This document shows, piece by piece, positions 15,637-24,528 of a DNA stretch of 64,000 nucleotides. Source of the stretch: UBA1858 sp965262455 (GTDB taxonomy: Bacteria > Pseudomonadota > Gammaproteobacteria > UBA4575); assembly GCA_965262455.1 (NCBI GenBank), contig CBDHFH010000008.1, positions 1,178,001 to 1,242,000 on the forward strand, written 5' to 3'. The number at the start of each line of letters is the position of its first letter. The first letter of the stretch is position 1. The position numbers were made by a program, and so were the translations under genes. A model generated the notes under the pieces. The model was not told the origin of the DNA. It made no database searches and saw only the letters and a list, made by a program, of their open reading frames with translations.

Positions 15637-16998
15637 CTAAATAATTCCTATTACTCTAAGAAAGATGAGCGTGACAGCGACAGGTGTTACATAACGCACG
15701 AGCACACGCCACAATGAATACAAGACCGGGTTCTGAATGGCAATTTCGTCTTTCACTGAACTTTCACGCATGCGCCAACCGACAAAAATTGCAATAAACA
15801 AACCACCCAGAGGCAACATGATATTTGAAGTGAGAAAGTCGAGACAGTCAAATACGGTTTTGCCAAACAGTGTATATGTTTGCCAGATATTAAACGAAAA
15901 GACTGTGCCTAATCCGACTAACCATGTTACAAAGCCGCACACCACACTTGCTTTTGTACGCGTTAATCCTCGACGTTCAACCAACCAAGCCACCGCAGGT
16001 TCAATCAATGATATAGAAGAAGTCCACGCTGCAAACACTAATAATAAAAAGAAAATACTGCCAAAGAACACACCGCCCGGCATCTGTCCGAACGCTAAAG
16101 GCAAGGTATTAAAGATCAGACCAGGACCCTGACCTGCTTCAAGTTGATTTGAAAACACGATAGGAAAAATGGCCAGACCCGCAAGGATCGCTATTGATGT
16201 ATCGGCGAGTGCAACTGCAAAACTCGTTTTCGCGATAGATGCATGTTGCGATAAATACGAGCCATAAATCATAATTGCTCCCATGCCCAGACTTAACGAG
16301 AAAAAAGCTTGCCCCATCGCATCCAGCAATACTTCTTGATCTATCTTGGAAAAGTCCGGGGTAAATAAAAATTCAACACCCAGCATGAAATTACCTTGTG
16401 AGATTGAATAACCAATCAGCACCAAAATTAATATTGCCAATGCAGGCATTAAATATTTTACAGCTGCCTCTAAACCATTACTTACGCCACGCGCAACCAC
16501 TATCATTGTCATGATCATGAATAAGCTATGCCAAAAGATAAGCGTGAGTGGACTTACAATTAACTCTGAAAATATCTGCCCGGCTTGAGTTTCAGTGATA
16601 TTTTTAAACGCGCCACTGGTACTATCGATCACATAAGATAATGACCATCCGGCAATGACACTATAGTAAGAAAGTATTAATACGCCCGCGACAACACCAC
16701 TCCAGCCCAACAGACTCCATGCCTGACTGGTTTTTTCTTGTTTACACAATGTATTCATCGTGTTGATAGGACTTTGTCTGCCGCGTCGACCCAGCATAAC
16801 CTCTGCCATCATAATCGGTAGACCAAGCAATACGATGCATACTAGATATATTAAAACAAACGCACCGCCGCCATTTTCTCCAGCCATGTATGGGAACTTC
16901 CAAATGTTGCCCAAACCAACTGCGGATCCAGCCGCGGCGAGAATGAAGGCCAAACGTGATGACCATTCACCATGAATTGACGTGTTTTTAGTAGGCAT
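15637..16998 (-). CDS. Sodium-dependent neurotransmitter-symporter (SNF) family transporter
   Basis: The 453-residue protein has about eleven to twelve membrane helices and the NSS signature at helix 1 (LAAAGSAVGLGNIWKFPYM), which forms the Na+ and substrate site. YYSVIAGWSLSYV and SLSLGMGAIMIYGSYL mark helices 3 and 6. Relatives import amino acids; the substrate is not set by sequence. Length is typical of the short bacterial branch. It sits between smpB and ratA, which are usually immediate divergent neighbours, so it is an insertion into that pair. It shares a transcript with ratA (3-base gap). Confidence 0.92.
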   Translation of the reverse strand: MPTKNTSIHGEWSSRLAFILAAAGSAVGLGNIWKFPYMAGENGGGAFVLIYLVCIVLLGLPIMMAEVMLGRRGRQSPINTMNTLCKQEKTSQAWSLLGWSGVVAGVLILSYYSVIAGWSLSYVIDSTSGAFKNITETQAGQIFSELIVSPLTLIFWHSLFMIMTMIVVARGVSNGLEAAVKYLMPALAILILVLIGYSISQGNFMLGVEFLFTPDFSKIDQEVLLDAMGQAFFSLSLGMGAIMIYGSYLSQHASIAKTSFAVALADTSIAILAGLAIFPIVFSNQLEAGQGPGLIFNTLPLAFGQMPGGVFFGSIFFLLLVFAAWTSSISLIEPAVAWLVERRGLTRTKASVVCGFVTWLVGLGTVFSFNIWQTYTLFGKTVFDCLDFLTSNIMLPLGGLFIAIFVGWRMRESSVKDEIAIQNPVLYSLWRVLVRYVTPVAVTLIFLRVIGII

Positions 16999-17108
16999 GG
17001 AATGAGTTTTTTATTTTAATAACGTGCATTCTGATAAATTTTGCGGCGACTCTCAAGCATGACAACAAAAATCCAGCCGCATGATGCGCTGACGTTTATA
17101 ATAGTCCG

Positions 17109-17582
17109 ATGGCTAAGAAAAAAACACCATCCACTGACAATACAATTATTGTTAATAAAAAAGCACGACATGACTACTTTATAGAGGAGACCTATGAAGC
17201 GGGGATTGTATTGGAAGGCTGGGAAGTCAAAAGTTTGCGTGCAAAAAGTATTCAAGTCAAAGAAAGCTATATACTGCTAAAACATGGCGAAGCATGGCTA
17301 CATGGCACTCACATCACCCCACTCAACACTGCCTCCACCCACGTTAAAACGGATCCCACACGTGCACGAAAATTACTTATGCACCGCAACGAAATTGATC
17401 GCTTAGTTGGTGCCGTCGAACGTAAGGGCTATACGCTTGTTCCAGTCAAATTATATTGGAAAAAAGGACGCGCTAAAGTTGAGGTGGGTGTCGCAAAAGG
17501 CAAGCAACAGCACGATAAACGCAACACTGAAAAAGATCGTGATTGGGAAAGACAAAAATCTCGTATTCTCAAGAATGCGTGA
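17109..17582 (+). CDS. smpB: SsrA-binding protein SmpB
   Basis: The 157-residue product is full-length SmpB: N-terminal IIVNKKARHDYFIEETYEAGIVLEGWEVKSLR, central TRARKLLMHRNEI and the basic C-terminal tail GKQQHDKRNTEKDRDWERQKSRI that enters the empty mRNA channel. It delivers tmRNA to stalled ribosomes for trans-translation. The tmRNA gene itself was not seen nearby. Convergent with dnaQ with a 21-base gap. Confidence 0.96.
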   Translation: MAKKKTPSTDNTIIVNKKARHDYFIEETYEAGIVLEGWEVKSLRAKSIQVKESYILLKHGEAWLHGTHITPLNTASTHVKTDPTRARKLLMHRNEIDRLVGAVERKGYTLVPVKLYWKKGRAKVEVGVAKGKQQHDKRNTEKDRDWERQKSRILKNA

Positions 17583-17603
17583 ATACCACCCTAACTATTT
17601 TCA

Positions 17604-18332
17604 CTAGTTCGGCTTATTGCTGTTAGACAACGTATCCCAAAGCGTGGTTTGTGAATCGTTATTCTGAGCAATATGTAACAACATTTTTTCATGTTCCGCT
17701 AATTCTTCCTGGGTAGCGGTGACTACATTCAACTCATGAATTTTTTGCGTACGTGTTGCGGCTTGTGATACTTGCTTATTAGTGTCCATGTTGGCTGCCA
17801 GACCCAGCGATACTTGTCCGCCAGTCATCGCCAAGTAAACATCTGCAAGAATCTGCGCATCCAATAACGCACCATGCAACTCACGATGCGAGTTATCTAT
17901 CTCATAACGTTTACACAATGCATCTAGACTATTTCGCTGACCAGGATGCAGTTTGCGTGCATCTTTTAATGTGTCAGTCACTGTACATATCTCATGCAAG
18001 TCAGACAGCTGGTGTTGTACGCAAGTCAATTCATGGTTTAAGAAGCCGACATCAAACTCTGCATTATGGATTATCAATTCCGCATCACGGATAAAGTCTA
18101 AAAACTCTTCACATATATCTGCAAATTTAGGCTTATCTTGAAGCGACTTTAGGCTAATGCCGTGCACTGCTTCTGCACCGGCATCGATATCGCGTTCGGG
18201 ATTTAAATATTGATGATAAAAACGATCAGTCACTTGGCGGTTAATAATTTCTATTGCACCAATTTCAATAATACGATGCCCTTCTGATGTATCTAAGCCG
18301 GTTGTTTCCGTATCGAGTACCACTTGCCTCAT
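17604..18332 (-). CDS. dnaQ: DNA polymerase III epsilon subunit (proofreading exonuclease)
   Basis: The 242-residue DEDDh exonuclease has Exo I with Asp7 and Glu9 (VVLDTETTGLD), Exo II IIHNAEFDVGFLNHEL and Exo III HGALLDAQILADVYLAM. The C-terminal 60 residues are the flexible part that binds the alpha subunit. It removes misincorporated bases at the fork. It follows rnhA with a hairpin between; the rnhA-dnaQ pair is a conserved gammaproteobacterial neighbourhood, here both leftward rather than divergent as in Escherichia coli. Confidence 0.95.
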   Translation of the reverse strand: MRQVVLDTETTGLDTSEGHRIIEIGAIEIINRQVTDRFYHQYLNPERDIDAGAEAVHGISLKSLQDKPKFADICEEFLDFIRDAELIIHNAEFDVGFLNHELTCVQHQLSDLHEICTVTDTLKDARKLHPGQRNSLDALCKRYEIDNSHRELHGALLDAQILADVYLAMTGGQVSLGLAANMDTNKQVSQAATRTQKIHELNVVTATQEELAEHEKMLLHIAQNNDSQTTLWDTLSNSNKPN

Positions 18333-18380
18333 AGTTAACCCTTAGCCATCGTATGTTGAATATAATAGGTCTATCTTACT

Positions 18381-18411
18381 GCATTTAATTAGCAACTAGC
18401 TAATTAAATGC
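18381..18411 (-). terminator. Perfect 13-bp hairpin between rnhA and dnaQ
   Basis: GCATTTAATTAGC and its exact complement around a 5-base loop, 15 bases after the rnhA stop. No T run follows, so it may be an attenuator, an mRNA stabiliser or a weak terminator. Confidence 0.45.
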
Positions 18412-18426
18412 CGCAACTGATATTAT

Positions 18427-18867
18427 TTACATTTCATCAATAGCGTCGTTGGCCAATTGATCGACAAGCTCGTTCTCTTTATGCCCACTGTGCCCCTTTA
18501 CCCACTGCCAATGAATATCGTGTTGCTGAATTAATTCATCCAGACGTCGCCAAAGATCTTCATTTTTAACAGGCTTTTTACTCGCTGTTTTCCAACCACG
18601 CATTTTCCAATTGGGCAACCATTGTTGCACTCCATCCATAACATAGCGTGAATCGGTGGTTAATGTAATTTGACAGGAACGGGACAGACTTTCTAACGCA
18701 GAAATTGCGGCTTGCAGTTCCATGCGGTTGTTGGTGGTTTCTTTTTCACTGCCTTTGAGCATTTTTTCATTATCTTTAAAACGCAGCAAAGCACCCCAGC
18801 CACCGGGACCGGGATTGCCACGACATGCACCATCAGTGAATATTTCAACGCGATTTGACATCTTCAT
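18427..18867 (-). CDS. rnhA: Ribonuclease HI
   Basis: The 146-residue product has the RNase H fold and carboxylates: VEIFTDGACRGNPGPGGWG (Asp12), NNRMELQAAI, LTTDSRYVMDGV and a closing LANDAIDE. It cleaves RNA in RNA-DNA hybrids. The first ATG at 18867 overlaps the methyltransferase stop by 23 bases; a second ATG two codons later (18861) is equally usable, since both sit near a GTAGGG. Gene order methyltransferase-rnhA-dnaQ matches Pseudomonas. Confidence 0.95.
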   Translation of the reverse strand: MKMSNRVEIFTDGACRGNPGPGGWGALLRFKDNEKMLKGSEKETTNNRMELQAAISALESLSRSCQITLTTDSRYVMDGVQQWLPNWKMRGWKTASKKPVKNEDLWRRLDELIQQHDIHWQWVKGHSGHKENELVDQLANDAIDEM

Positions 18868-19585
18868 GCATCCCTACGGTAGGTTTAGCAATTTTCCCAG
18901 TGAGTATTTGATTGGTACCCGCCCATGCAGGTTTAAGTGGAGTGAGTCTTGCAACACGTTTTTGCGCCACGAATACGTACACACCACCTAATTTTGATAA
19001 ATGGTACTGCATACTTCGTCCTAACGACTGCATTCTTTTCCATTTCTGAATTCTTTTAAAAGGGGGTAAATGTGCAGTGTAGTGAATTTCAGTTTCTTCA
19101 AACCCCAGTAACGAAGACCAGTCGCGTAATCGACCCAGTCGGTAAAACTTGGCATTCCACGGAGCAACTTTTTTCCTCGATAAAAAAAGCCGCCACACGC
19201 CATAAAAAGACAGTGGATTAAACCCGATTACGATCATATAACCCTCAGGCACTAGACAACGTTCCACTTCGCGCAAGATTTCATGCGGTTTTTCAGTAAA
19301 ATCGAGTGTATGCGGTAAAACAAACAAATCGATACAGTCACTAGTGATAGGCAAGCTAGCTGGACTACTAATGACACTTACCTTCGATGAACGGTCGATA
19401 ACTATCTGTTCAGAAATTGTGCAATTTTTTAATAACTTACGCTGTGGAAATGTATTACCCAGCTGAATTGCATTGTAGCCAAAGATACAGGAAGTGACCT
19501 TCCACATATGCTGCTCAACGGCCTGCGAAACCAGTGCACCTGCATCGGTTTGATACCATTTTCGAATTTCATTTAAATCAAACAC
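18845..19585 (-). CDS. SAM-dependent methyltransferase-domain protein
   Basis: The 246-residue product has a class I methyltransferase core (Methyltransf_11 type): CIDLFVLPHTLDFTEKPHEILREVERCLVPEGYMIVIGFNPLSFYGVWRLF. The glycine-rich SAM loop is weak: residues 35-80 lack the normal DxGxGxG, so activity is uncertain. A family of such proteins sits upstream of rnhA, usually next to gloB, in gammaproteobacteria; the target is unknown. The start is GTG, as the nearby ATG is out of frame. It overlaps rnhA by 23 bases. Divergent from the kinase gene over 228 bases, where only a small palindrome at 19695-19710 was noted. Confidence 0.8.
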   Translation of the reverse strand: MFDLNEIRKWYQTDAGALVSQAVEQHMWKVTSCIFGYNAIQLGNTFPQRKLLKNCTISEQIVIDRSSKVSVISSPASLPITSDCIDLFVLPHTLDFTEKPHEILREVERCLVPEGYMIVIGFNPLSFYGVWRLFLSRKKVAPWNAKFYRLGRLRDWSSLLGFEETEIHYTAHLPPFKRIQKWKRMQSLGRSMQYHLSKLGGVYVFVAQKRVARLTPLKPAWAGTNQILTGKIAKPTVGMHEDVKSR

Positions 19586-19813
19586 GCATTTATCACTCTT
19601 AGTCTGAGGGCTCGTAAAATCTCTACTTACATTCTAAGTAAATGTTGTCGCAACATAAATTGTGCAGATCATCACAGTTCCATCAATCACTTTAAAAATA
19701 CACGTATTTTATCGCCTGAGCAGAACGCTTAATTCACTACAATCCCACCGACCACTTATACTCTTGTTAGTATCCGTAAATTACTGAATTTTGATAGTGT
19801 ATCCGCATTTCTC

Positions 19814-21145
19814 ATGACTCTAACAGGGCACAAAACACGGCTATTATTTTCTCTAGTCACAGCAATTGTACTGGCTGTGGCGGCCATTATTTATAAATTC
19901 AGTTCAGCGCTGAACAGCTCAAATCTAATAGTTCTGATCGTTGCGGTCATTCTAAGCGGCATTATGCTGTACAAGCTATCTGTCACTAGTGGAATTTATG
20001 CTGATAACAACGATGAAGTAGATGACATTGATCAGAAAAATATGCGGCTCGCGCTCAATTTTCAGGGTCAGGGAAAACTGGATGCTGCTTATGCACTGCT
20101 TAAACAATGCAAGCCTTCAGATAAGATTGTGCATTTACTTACCAACCTTGCCCAGGATTACGAAATCATCGATCAACAAGAGAACGCTAAGAATGTCTAT
20201 TCACACATCCTAGTGCTCGAACCAGACAATGAATTTGCACTCAATAAACTCCCGGCAAAAGTTAAAAAAGCACCACCAAAAGTTGTCAAAAGCGCATCGA
20301 GTTCAACAGATGAAAGTTCATTATTCAATGAGCGCTATGAAATTATAAGAAATATTGGTAAAGGTACGGGAAGTTCTATATTTCTAGCTAAAGACCATTT
20401 AAATGATAAACAGCCTATCGCATTAAAAATTCTGGAAATCAACTACGATGAGAAAAATGCCTTAGAAACAGAGTTATTAGCACGTTTCATGCGCGAAGCT
20501 GAAACCGCTGCCTCGCTTAAACATAAAAACATAGTCAGCATTATAGATTCAGGACACGCCAATAATGTGGCCTACATTGCGATGGAATATATTCGTGGCA
20601 AATCACTAAAAGAATATAGCCAACCAAAAGCTCTGTTACCTCGCGCACTGATTGTAGAATTAATCGCGCAGTGTGCTGATGCGTTGGACTACGCACATCA
20701 AAGAGGCATCATTCACCGCGATGTCAAACCGGCAAATATCCTTTATAACCATAACGAAGCCTGTGCTAAGCTGGGCGACTTCGGTATCGCACACATTGCG
20801 AATTCTACACAGACACTGGCTGGCTCTTTCCTAGGAACACCATTTTATATGTCACCCGAACAATTAAGCGCTTCAGAAGTCGATGCCCATTCCGATATAT
20901 TTTCATTAGGTGCAACTCTTTACCGCTTGCTGACCGGCGTTCCACCATTTTCGGGAGGATCGATGGCGAGACTAATGCATGCAATTGTGAATGAACCGCA
21001 TCAAAATATTTTAGAAATTAGACCTAACTTACCCAAAAACCTTGTAGATGTGGTAGAAATAGCCTTGGCAAAAGACCCAACTCAGCGATTTGCGAGTGCA
21101 GCCGAGTTTTCCAAGCAATTGCGTCAATGTTCAGAATCCAACTAA
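19814..21145 (+). CDS. Membrane-anchored Ser/Thr protein kinase with N-terminal TPR-like region
   Basis: The 443-residue protein has two membrane helices (about 10-27 and 37-57), a short TPR-like helical part (75-145) and a Hanks-type kinase domain from 175 to the end. Kinase marks: GKGTGS at 182-187, Lys205 in IALK, HRDVKPAN at 301-308, DFG at 322-324 and a YMSPEQL activation-segment end at 345-351. Most bacterial kinases place the kinase first and the membrane helix last; here it is reversed, with the kinase still in the cytoplasm. It leads a kinase-PP2C-FHA operon. No recognisable extracellular sensor is present, so the signal is probably cytoplasmic or membrane-borne. Confidence 0.93.
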   Translation: MTLTGHKTRLLFSLVTAIVLAVAAIIYKFSSALNSSNLIVLIVAVILSGIMLYKLSVTSGIYADNNDEVDDIDQKNMRLALNFQGQGKLDAAYALLKQCKPSDKIVHLLTNLAQDYEIIDQQENAKNVYSHILVLEPDNEFALNKLPAKVKKAPPKVVKSASSSTDESSLFNERYEIIRNIGKGTGSSIFLAKDHLNDKQPIALKILEINYDEKNALETELLARFMREAETAASLKHKNIVSIIDSGHANNVAYIAMEYIRGKSLKEYSQPKALLPRALIVELIAQCADALDYAHQRGIIHRDVKPANILYNHNEACAKLGDFGIAHIANSTQTLAGSFLGTPFYMSPEQLSASEVDAHSDIFSLGATLYRLLTGVPPFSGGSMARLMHAIVNEPHQNILEIRPNLPKNLVDVVEIALAKDPTQRFASAAEFSKQLRQCSESN

Positions 21146-21168
21146 TCACCCACTTAATCCATAACTGA

Positions 21169-21996
21169 ATGAATCTAAAAGGAATTTTATCTGTTGCTGG
21201 ACGTACTGATACAGGAAAAGTGCGTTCTCACAATGAAGATTATCTCGGTGAAAGTCTGGATATTGGCTTGGTCGCTTTGGCCGATGGTATGGGTGGTTAT
21301 AAAAGCGGCGAAGTCGCCAGCGAATTGGCGATAAAAACAATTTTAAATGAACTAGAAGAGCATATTCCCAAACTCAAACCAGGTGAACTAGACCCTAATA
21401 CTGGCTATTCCAACGAAAGCCTGGCCGTACGCGAAGCCATCGCCCTGGCAAACGAGAAAATTTATCAAAAGGGCCAAGAAGATCCTGACTGCCGCGGCAT
21501 GGGAACAACGGTGGTCTTGGCTGTGATGTATAACAACCAAGTGACCATCGCACATGTGGGTGATTCTCGCATGTATCGCTATCGCGGCTCTAACCTGGAA
21601 CAAGTCACAGTGGATCATACTTTTTTGCAGGAGCTGGTGGATCGCGGTTATTACACTCAAGAAGAGGCTGATGCGTCGCTTAATCGTAACCTCGTGACGC
21701 GTGCTTTGGGTATTCAACCGACCACTGCTGTTGATATTCGCGAAGACATGGTGATTCCCGGTGATATTTATTTACTCTGTTCCGATGGTCTGACAGATAT
21801 GGTAGATGATCAGGAAATTTCTAATATAGTGAGTGAGTTCCGTGATAATCTCGACAAATTAGCAGAAAACCTTGTGGAATGTGCGAATGTTAAAGGTGGC
21901 CGCGATAATATTTCGGTACTATTAGCCAAACCTACAAAAGCTTTTCCACAGAAAAAACGTTGGAATACTAATTTAAAAAAGATATTTGGACAGTAA
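21169..21996 (+). CDS. PP2C-type Ser/Thr protein phosphatase
   Basis: The 275-residue phosphatase has the metal-binding motifs HNEDYLGE (Asp24), ALADGMGGYKSGE (Asp39), GMGTTVV, HVGDSRMYRYR (131-134), LLCSDGLTDMV (Asp206) and GGRDNISV (Asp246). It should reverse phosphorylation by the kinase encoded 23 bases upstream. It is soluble, of normal length, and its stop is directly followed by the FHA gene start with no gap. Confidence 0.95.
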   Translation: MNLKGILSVAGRTDTGKVRSHNEDYLGESLDIGLVALADGMGGYKSGEVASELAIKTILNELEEHIPKLKPGELDPNTGYSNESLAVREAIALANEKIYQKGQEDPDCRGMGTTVVLAVMYNNQVTIAHVGDSRMYRYRGSNLEQVTVDHTFLQELVDRGYYTQEEADASLNRNLVTRALGIQPTTAVDIREDMVIPGDIYLLCSDGLTDMVDDQEISNIVSEFRDNLDKLAENLVECANVKGGRDNISVLLAKPTKAFPQKKRWNTNLKKIFGQ

Positions 21997-22854
21997 ATGG
22001 TCATGTCACACTTAGTTGTCACCCTCGAAGATAAGCTCGTTGGCGAGTTTCCGATTACAAAAGAAAAAATGACAATTGGGCGTAAGCCTGATAATGATAT
22101 ATGTATCAATAACTTAGCCATCAGTAGCTACCATACACAGATCATAACCGTATTGGATAGCTCTTTCTTAGAAGACTTAAACAGCACGAATGGCACTTAC
22201 GTCAATGCACGCTTAGTGAAAAAACACGCGCTTGAAGATGGTGACTTAATAGACATTGGTAATTATAGAATTCGCTATGTTGGCAATGAGCCTCAGCAAG
22301 CCGAAGGTGAAGAAACCGATGTGCTTGAAAAAACCATCGTTCTGTCACCGAATGACCCTGAAGCAATGGATGATTTCATCAAAAAGGAAAATACCGTTAT
22401 TCAGGAAAAACCAACCAGCACGATATCGAATCATCCCGCACCTATCATCGATACACGTGAAGAAGACGAGGTAGAAACAGCAGCCCCTGCTAAAGAAGAA
22501 ACAGCCGCTTCAGCACCACCTCCTCCTGAGCAACCAGTCAAACCTGCTCCAGTTGCAGCAAGTGCGCAAGCACCTGCAGAACCAGCGGCTCAGGGTAAAC
22601 TGCAAGTTCTTAATGGTAAAAATGCCGGCTTGGTGTTAGATCTTAAAAAATCCCTCACTACATTTGGTTCTCCAAAGATTGCCGTCGCGGGTGTCACCAA
22701 ACGTGCGAAAGGTTATTTCTTAGTTCATGTTCAAGGTCAAGATGGTCAATCCACTCTTTTGAATGGCGAAGAGCTAAAAGCCAAAGCCACGCAACTAGAG
22801 GATAACGACATCATTGAAGTGGCTAACATTAAGTTAGAGTTCTTTACTGAATAA
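21997..22854 (+). CDS. FHA-domain phosphothreonine-binding protein
   Basis: The N-terminal FHA domain (about 5-95) has the binding residues GRK at 28-30, SSYH at 43-46 and NSTNGTYVN at 62-70. A low-complexity Pro/Ala/Glu linker (about 130-195) follows. Residues 198-285 resemble a second, degenerate FHA-like domain (KLQVLNGKNAGLVLDLKKSLTTFG, then a late LLNG) without the canonical Arg-Ser-Asn set. It is probably the substrate or adaptor of the linked kinase. Acidic threonine-rich positions such as TDVLEKTIVL (106-115) are plausible phosphorylation sites. The gene ends 4 bases from the convergent ABC ATPase gene with no visible terminator. Confidence 0.92.
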   Translation: MVMSHLVVTLEDKLVGEFPITKEKMTIGRKPDNDICINNLAISSYHTQIITVLDSSFLEDLNSTNGTYVNARLVKKHALEDGDLIDIGNYRIRYVGNEPQQAEGEETDVLEKTIVLSPNDPEAMDDFIKKENTVIQEKPTSTISNHPAPIIDTREEDEVETAAPAKEETAASAPPPPEQPVKPAPVAASAQAPAEPAAQGKLQVLNGKNAGLVLDLKKSLTTFGSPKIAVAGVTKRAKGYFLVHVQGQDGQSTLLNGEELKAKATQLEDNDIIEVANIKLEFFTE

Positions 22855-22858
22855 CACG

Positions 22859-24514
22859 TCAATGCAAATGCAACTTGGGCACCGCCTCAAGTAATTTCTT
22901 CGTGTACTCGTGCTGAGGATGCTGGAGCACACTCAATGCGTCACCGTGTTCAACAATCTCTCCTTGGTACATCACAGCAACTTCATCCGCCAGGTAGCTC
23001 ACAACTGACATGTCGTGCGTGATAAATAAATAACTCATGCCTAGTTGTTGTTGCAAATCTTTCAACAAATTCAAAACTTGCGCTTGTACGGAAACATCAA
23101 GTGCACTGGTAGGCTCATCGCAGATAATGACTTTTGGTTTAACTGCTAACGCGCGGGCTATACAAATACGCTGCCTCTGTCCGCCGGAAAATTCATGCGG
23201 GTAGCGTGTGACTGCATCTTCAGGCAATCCGACTTGATGCAATAACTCCTTCACCGCCAGTTGACGTTTAGTCGCATCTTGCTCAACACCCAAAGACGTC
23301 ATGCCTTCTTCAATAATATCTCCCACCAGCATGCGCGGATTAAGCGATGAATAGGGGTCTTGAAAGACAATTTGCAAATCACTACGACAAGCTCTTAACT
23401 CTTCACCTTTTAAATTTACAAGATCTTGATCTTTGAATTTCATTTCGCCTTGGGTAATGTCAAGTAACCGCACAATACTTTTTCCTACTGTAGTTTTACC
23501 ACAGCCAGATTCGCCTACCAGTGCAAGTGTCTTACCTCGATACAATTGCAATGAAACATCATTGACTGCTTTGACATGATCAACAACGCGTTTAAACACC
23601 CCTTTGCGAATTGGAAAGTGAACTTTCAAACGATTAATAGCTAATAATGGTGTTGTTGCAGAATCATCAGTCGAAGCATGATTGACCTCAGCAACCTGCT
23701 CACCATGTATTGAGAGTCGTTGACCGCGCTTATGAATGCTAGGTATCGCATTTAACAACTGTTGACTGTACGCATGTTGTGGTGCAGCAAAAAAGTTTTC
23801 ACTGCTTGCCGTTTCAACAATTTCACCATATCGCATCACTGCAACACGATCTGCGATTTGCTGAACAACACCAAGATCATGCGTTATAAAAATAAGGCCC
23901 ATATTAAATTCATTCTGCAATTGCTTGAGTAACTCTAATACTTGAGCTTGAATGGTCACATCGAGAGCAGTTGTTGGTTCATCAGCGATAAGAACATCAG
24001 GGTTAGCGGCCAAGGCAATAGCAATCATAATACGTTGTCGCATACCACCAGATAGCTGATGCGGGTACTCGTTCATATTACGTTTTGCATTGGGCAACCC
24101 GACAGCGTCCAGCAATTCTAAACAATGTGAATTAGCCGCTTGCTTTGATATATTTTCATGATGAATCATTGATTCAATGATTTGATCACCAATTTTTACT
24201 ACCGGATTTAACGACGTCATTGGCTCTTGAAAGATCATTGAAATTTTACTGCCGCGCACACTGCGCATTTGTTTTTCACTGTAGCCAAGCAAATTCTCAC
24301 CATTCAATAACACCTGACCTTGAGAGATCTTAGCGGCGTCAGGTAATAATCTGGCAATGGATAATGCAGTAATAGATTTACCTGAACCAGACTCACCTAC
24401 AAGAGCGAATGTTTCTCCGTGATCAACAGTAAAGGAAACGTCCTTGACAGCATGTATCTGCCTATCCACAAGTTGGATGTCAGTTGATAAATGATTCACT
24501 TCAAGTAATGCCAT
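22859..24514 (-). CDS. Peptide ABC transporter, fused double ATPase (YejF-like)
   Basis: The 551-residue product contains two complete ABC ATPase domains. Domain 1: GESGSGKS Walker A, LSGGMRQR signature, LIADEPTTALD Walker B. Domain 2: GESGCGKT, FSGGQRQR and IICDEPTSALD. A linker near 265-300 carries the oligopeptide-transporter C-terminal motif of domain 1. Such fused DppD/DppF-type proteins are typical of YejF, which powers uptake of peptides and microcin C-like compounds. Last gene of the leftward four-gene operon. Confidence 0.93.
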   Translation of the reverse strand: MALLEVNHLSTDIQLVDRQIHAVKDVSFTVDHGETFALVGESGSGKSITALSIARLLPDAAKISQGQVLLNGENLLGYSEKQMRSVRGSKISMIFQEPMTSLNPVVKIGDQIIESMIHHENISKQAANSHCLELLDAVGLPNAKRNMNEYPHQLSGGMRQRIMIAIALAANPDVLIADEPTTALDVTIQAQVLELLKQLQNEFNMGLIFITHDLGVVQQIADRVAVMRYGEIVETASSENFFAAPQHAYSQQLLNAIPSIHKRGQRLSIHGEQVAEVNHASTDDSATTPLLAINRLKVHFPIRKGVFKRVVDHVKAVNDVSLQLYRGKTLALVGESGCGKTTVGKSIVRLLDITQGEMKFKDQDLVNLKGEELRACRSDLQIVFQDPYSSLNPRMLVGDIIEEGMTSLGVEQDATKRQLAVKELLHQVGLPEDAVTRYPHEFSGGQRQRICIARALAVKPKVIICDEPTSALDVSVQAQVLNLLKDLQQQLGMSYLFITHDMSVVSYLADEVAVMYQGEIVEHGDALSVLQHPQHEYTKKLLEAVPKLHLH

Positions 24515-24528
24515 AGATCACCTTAAGA

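Noticed and set aside
17583..17603. A tmRNA (ssrA) gene next to smpB
   Set aside because: The gap is 21 bases, and nothing tmRNA-like was seen on either side.
19695..19710. AAAATAC-AC-GTATTTT palindrome before the kinase gene
   Set aside because: Only seven-base AT-rich arms; expected often by chance, so not listed as an operator.
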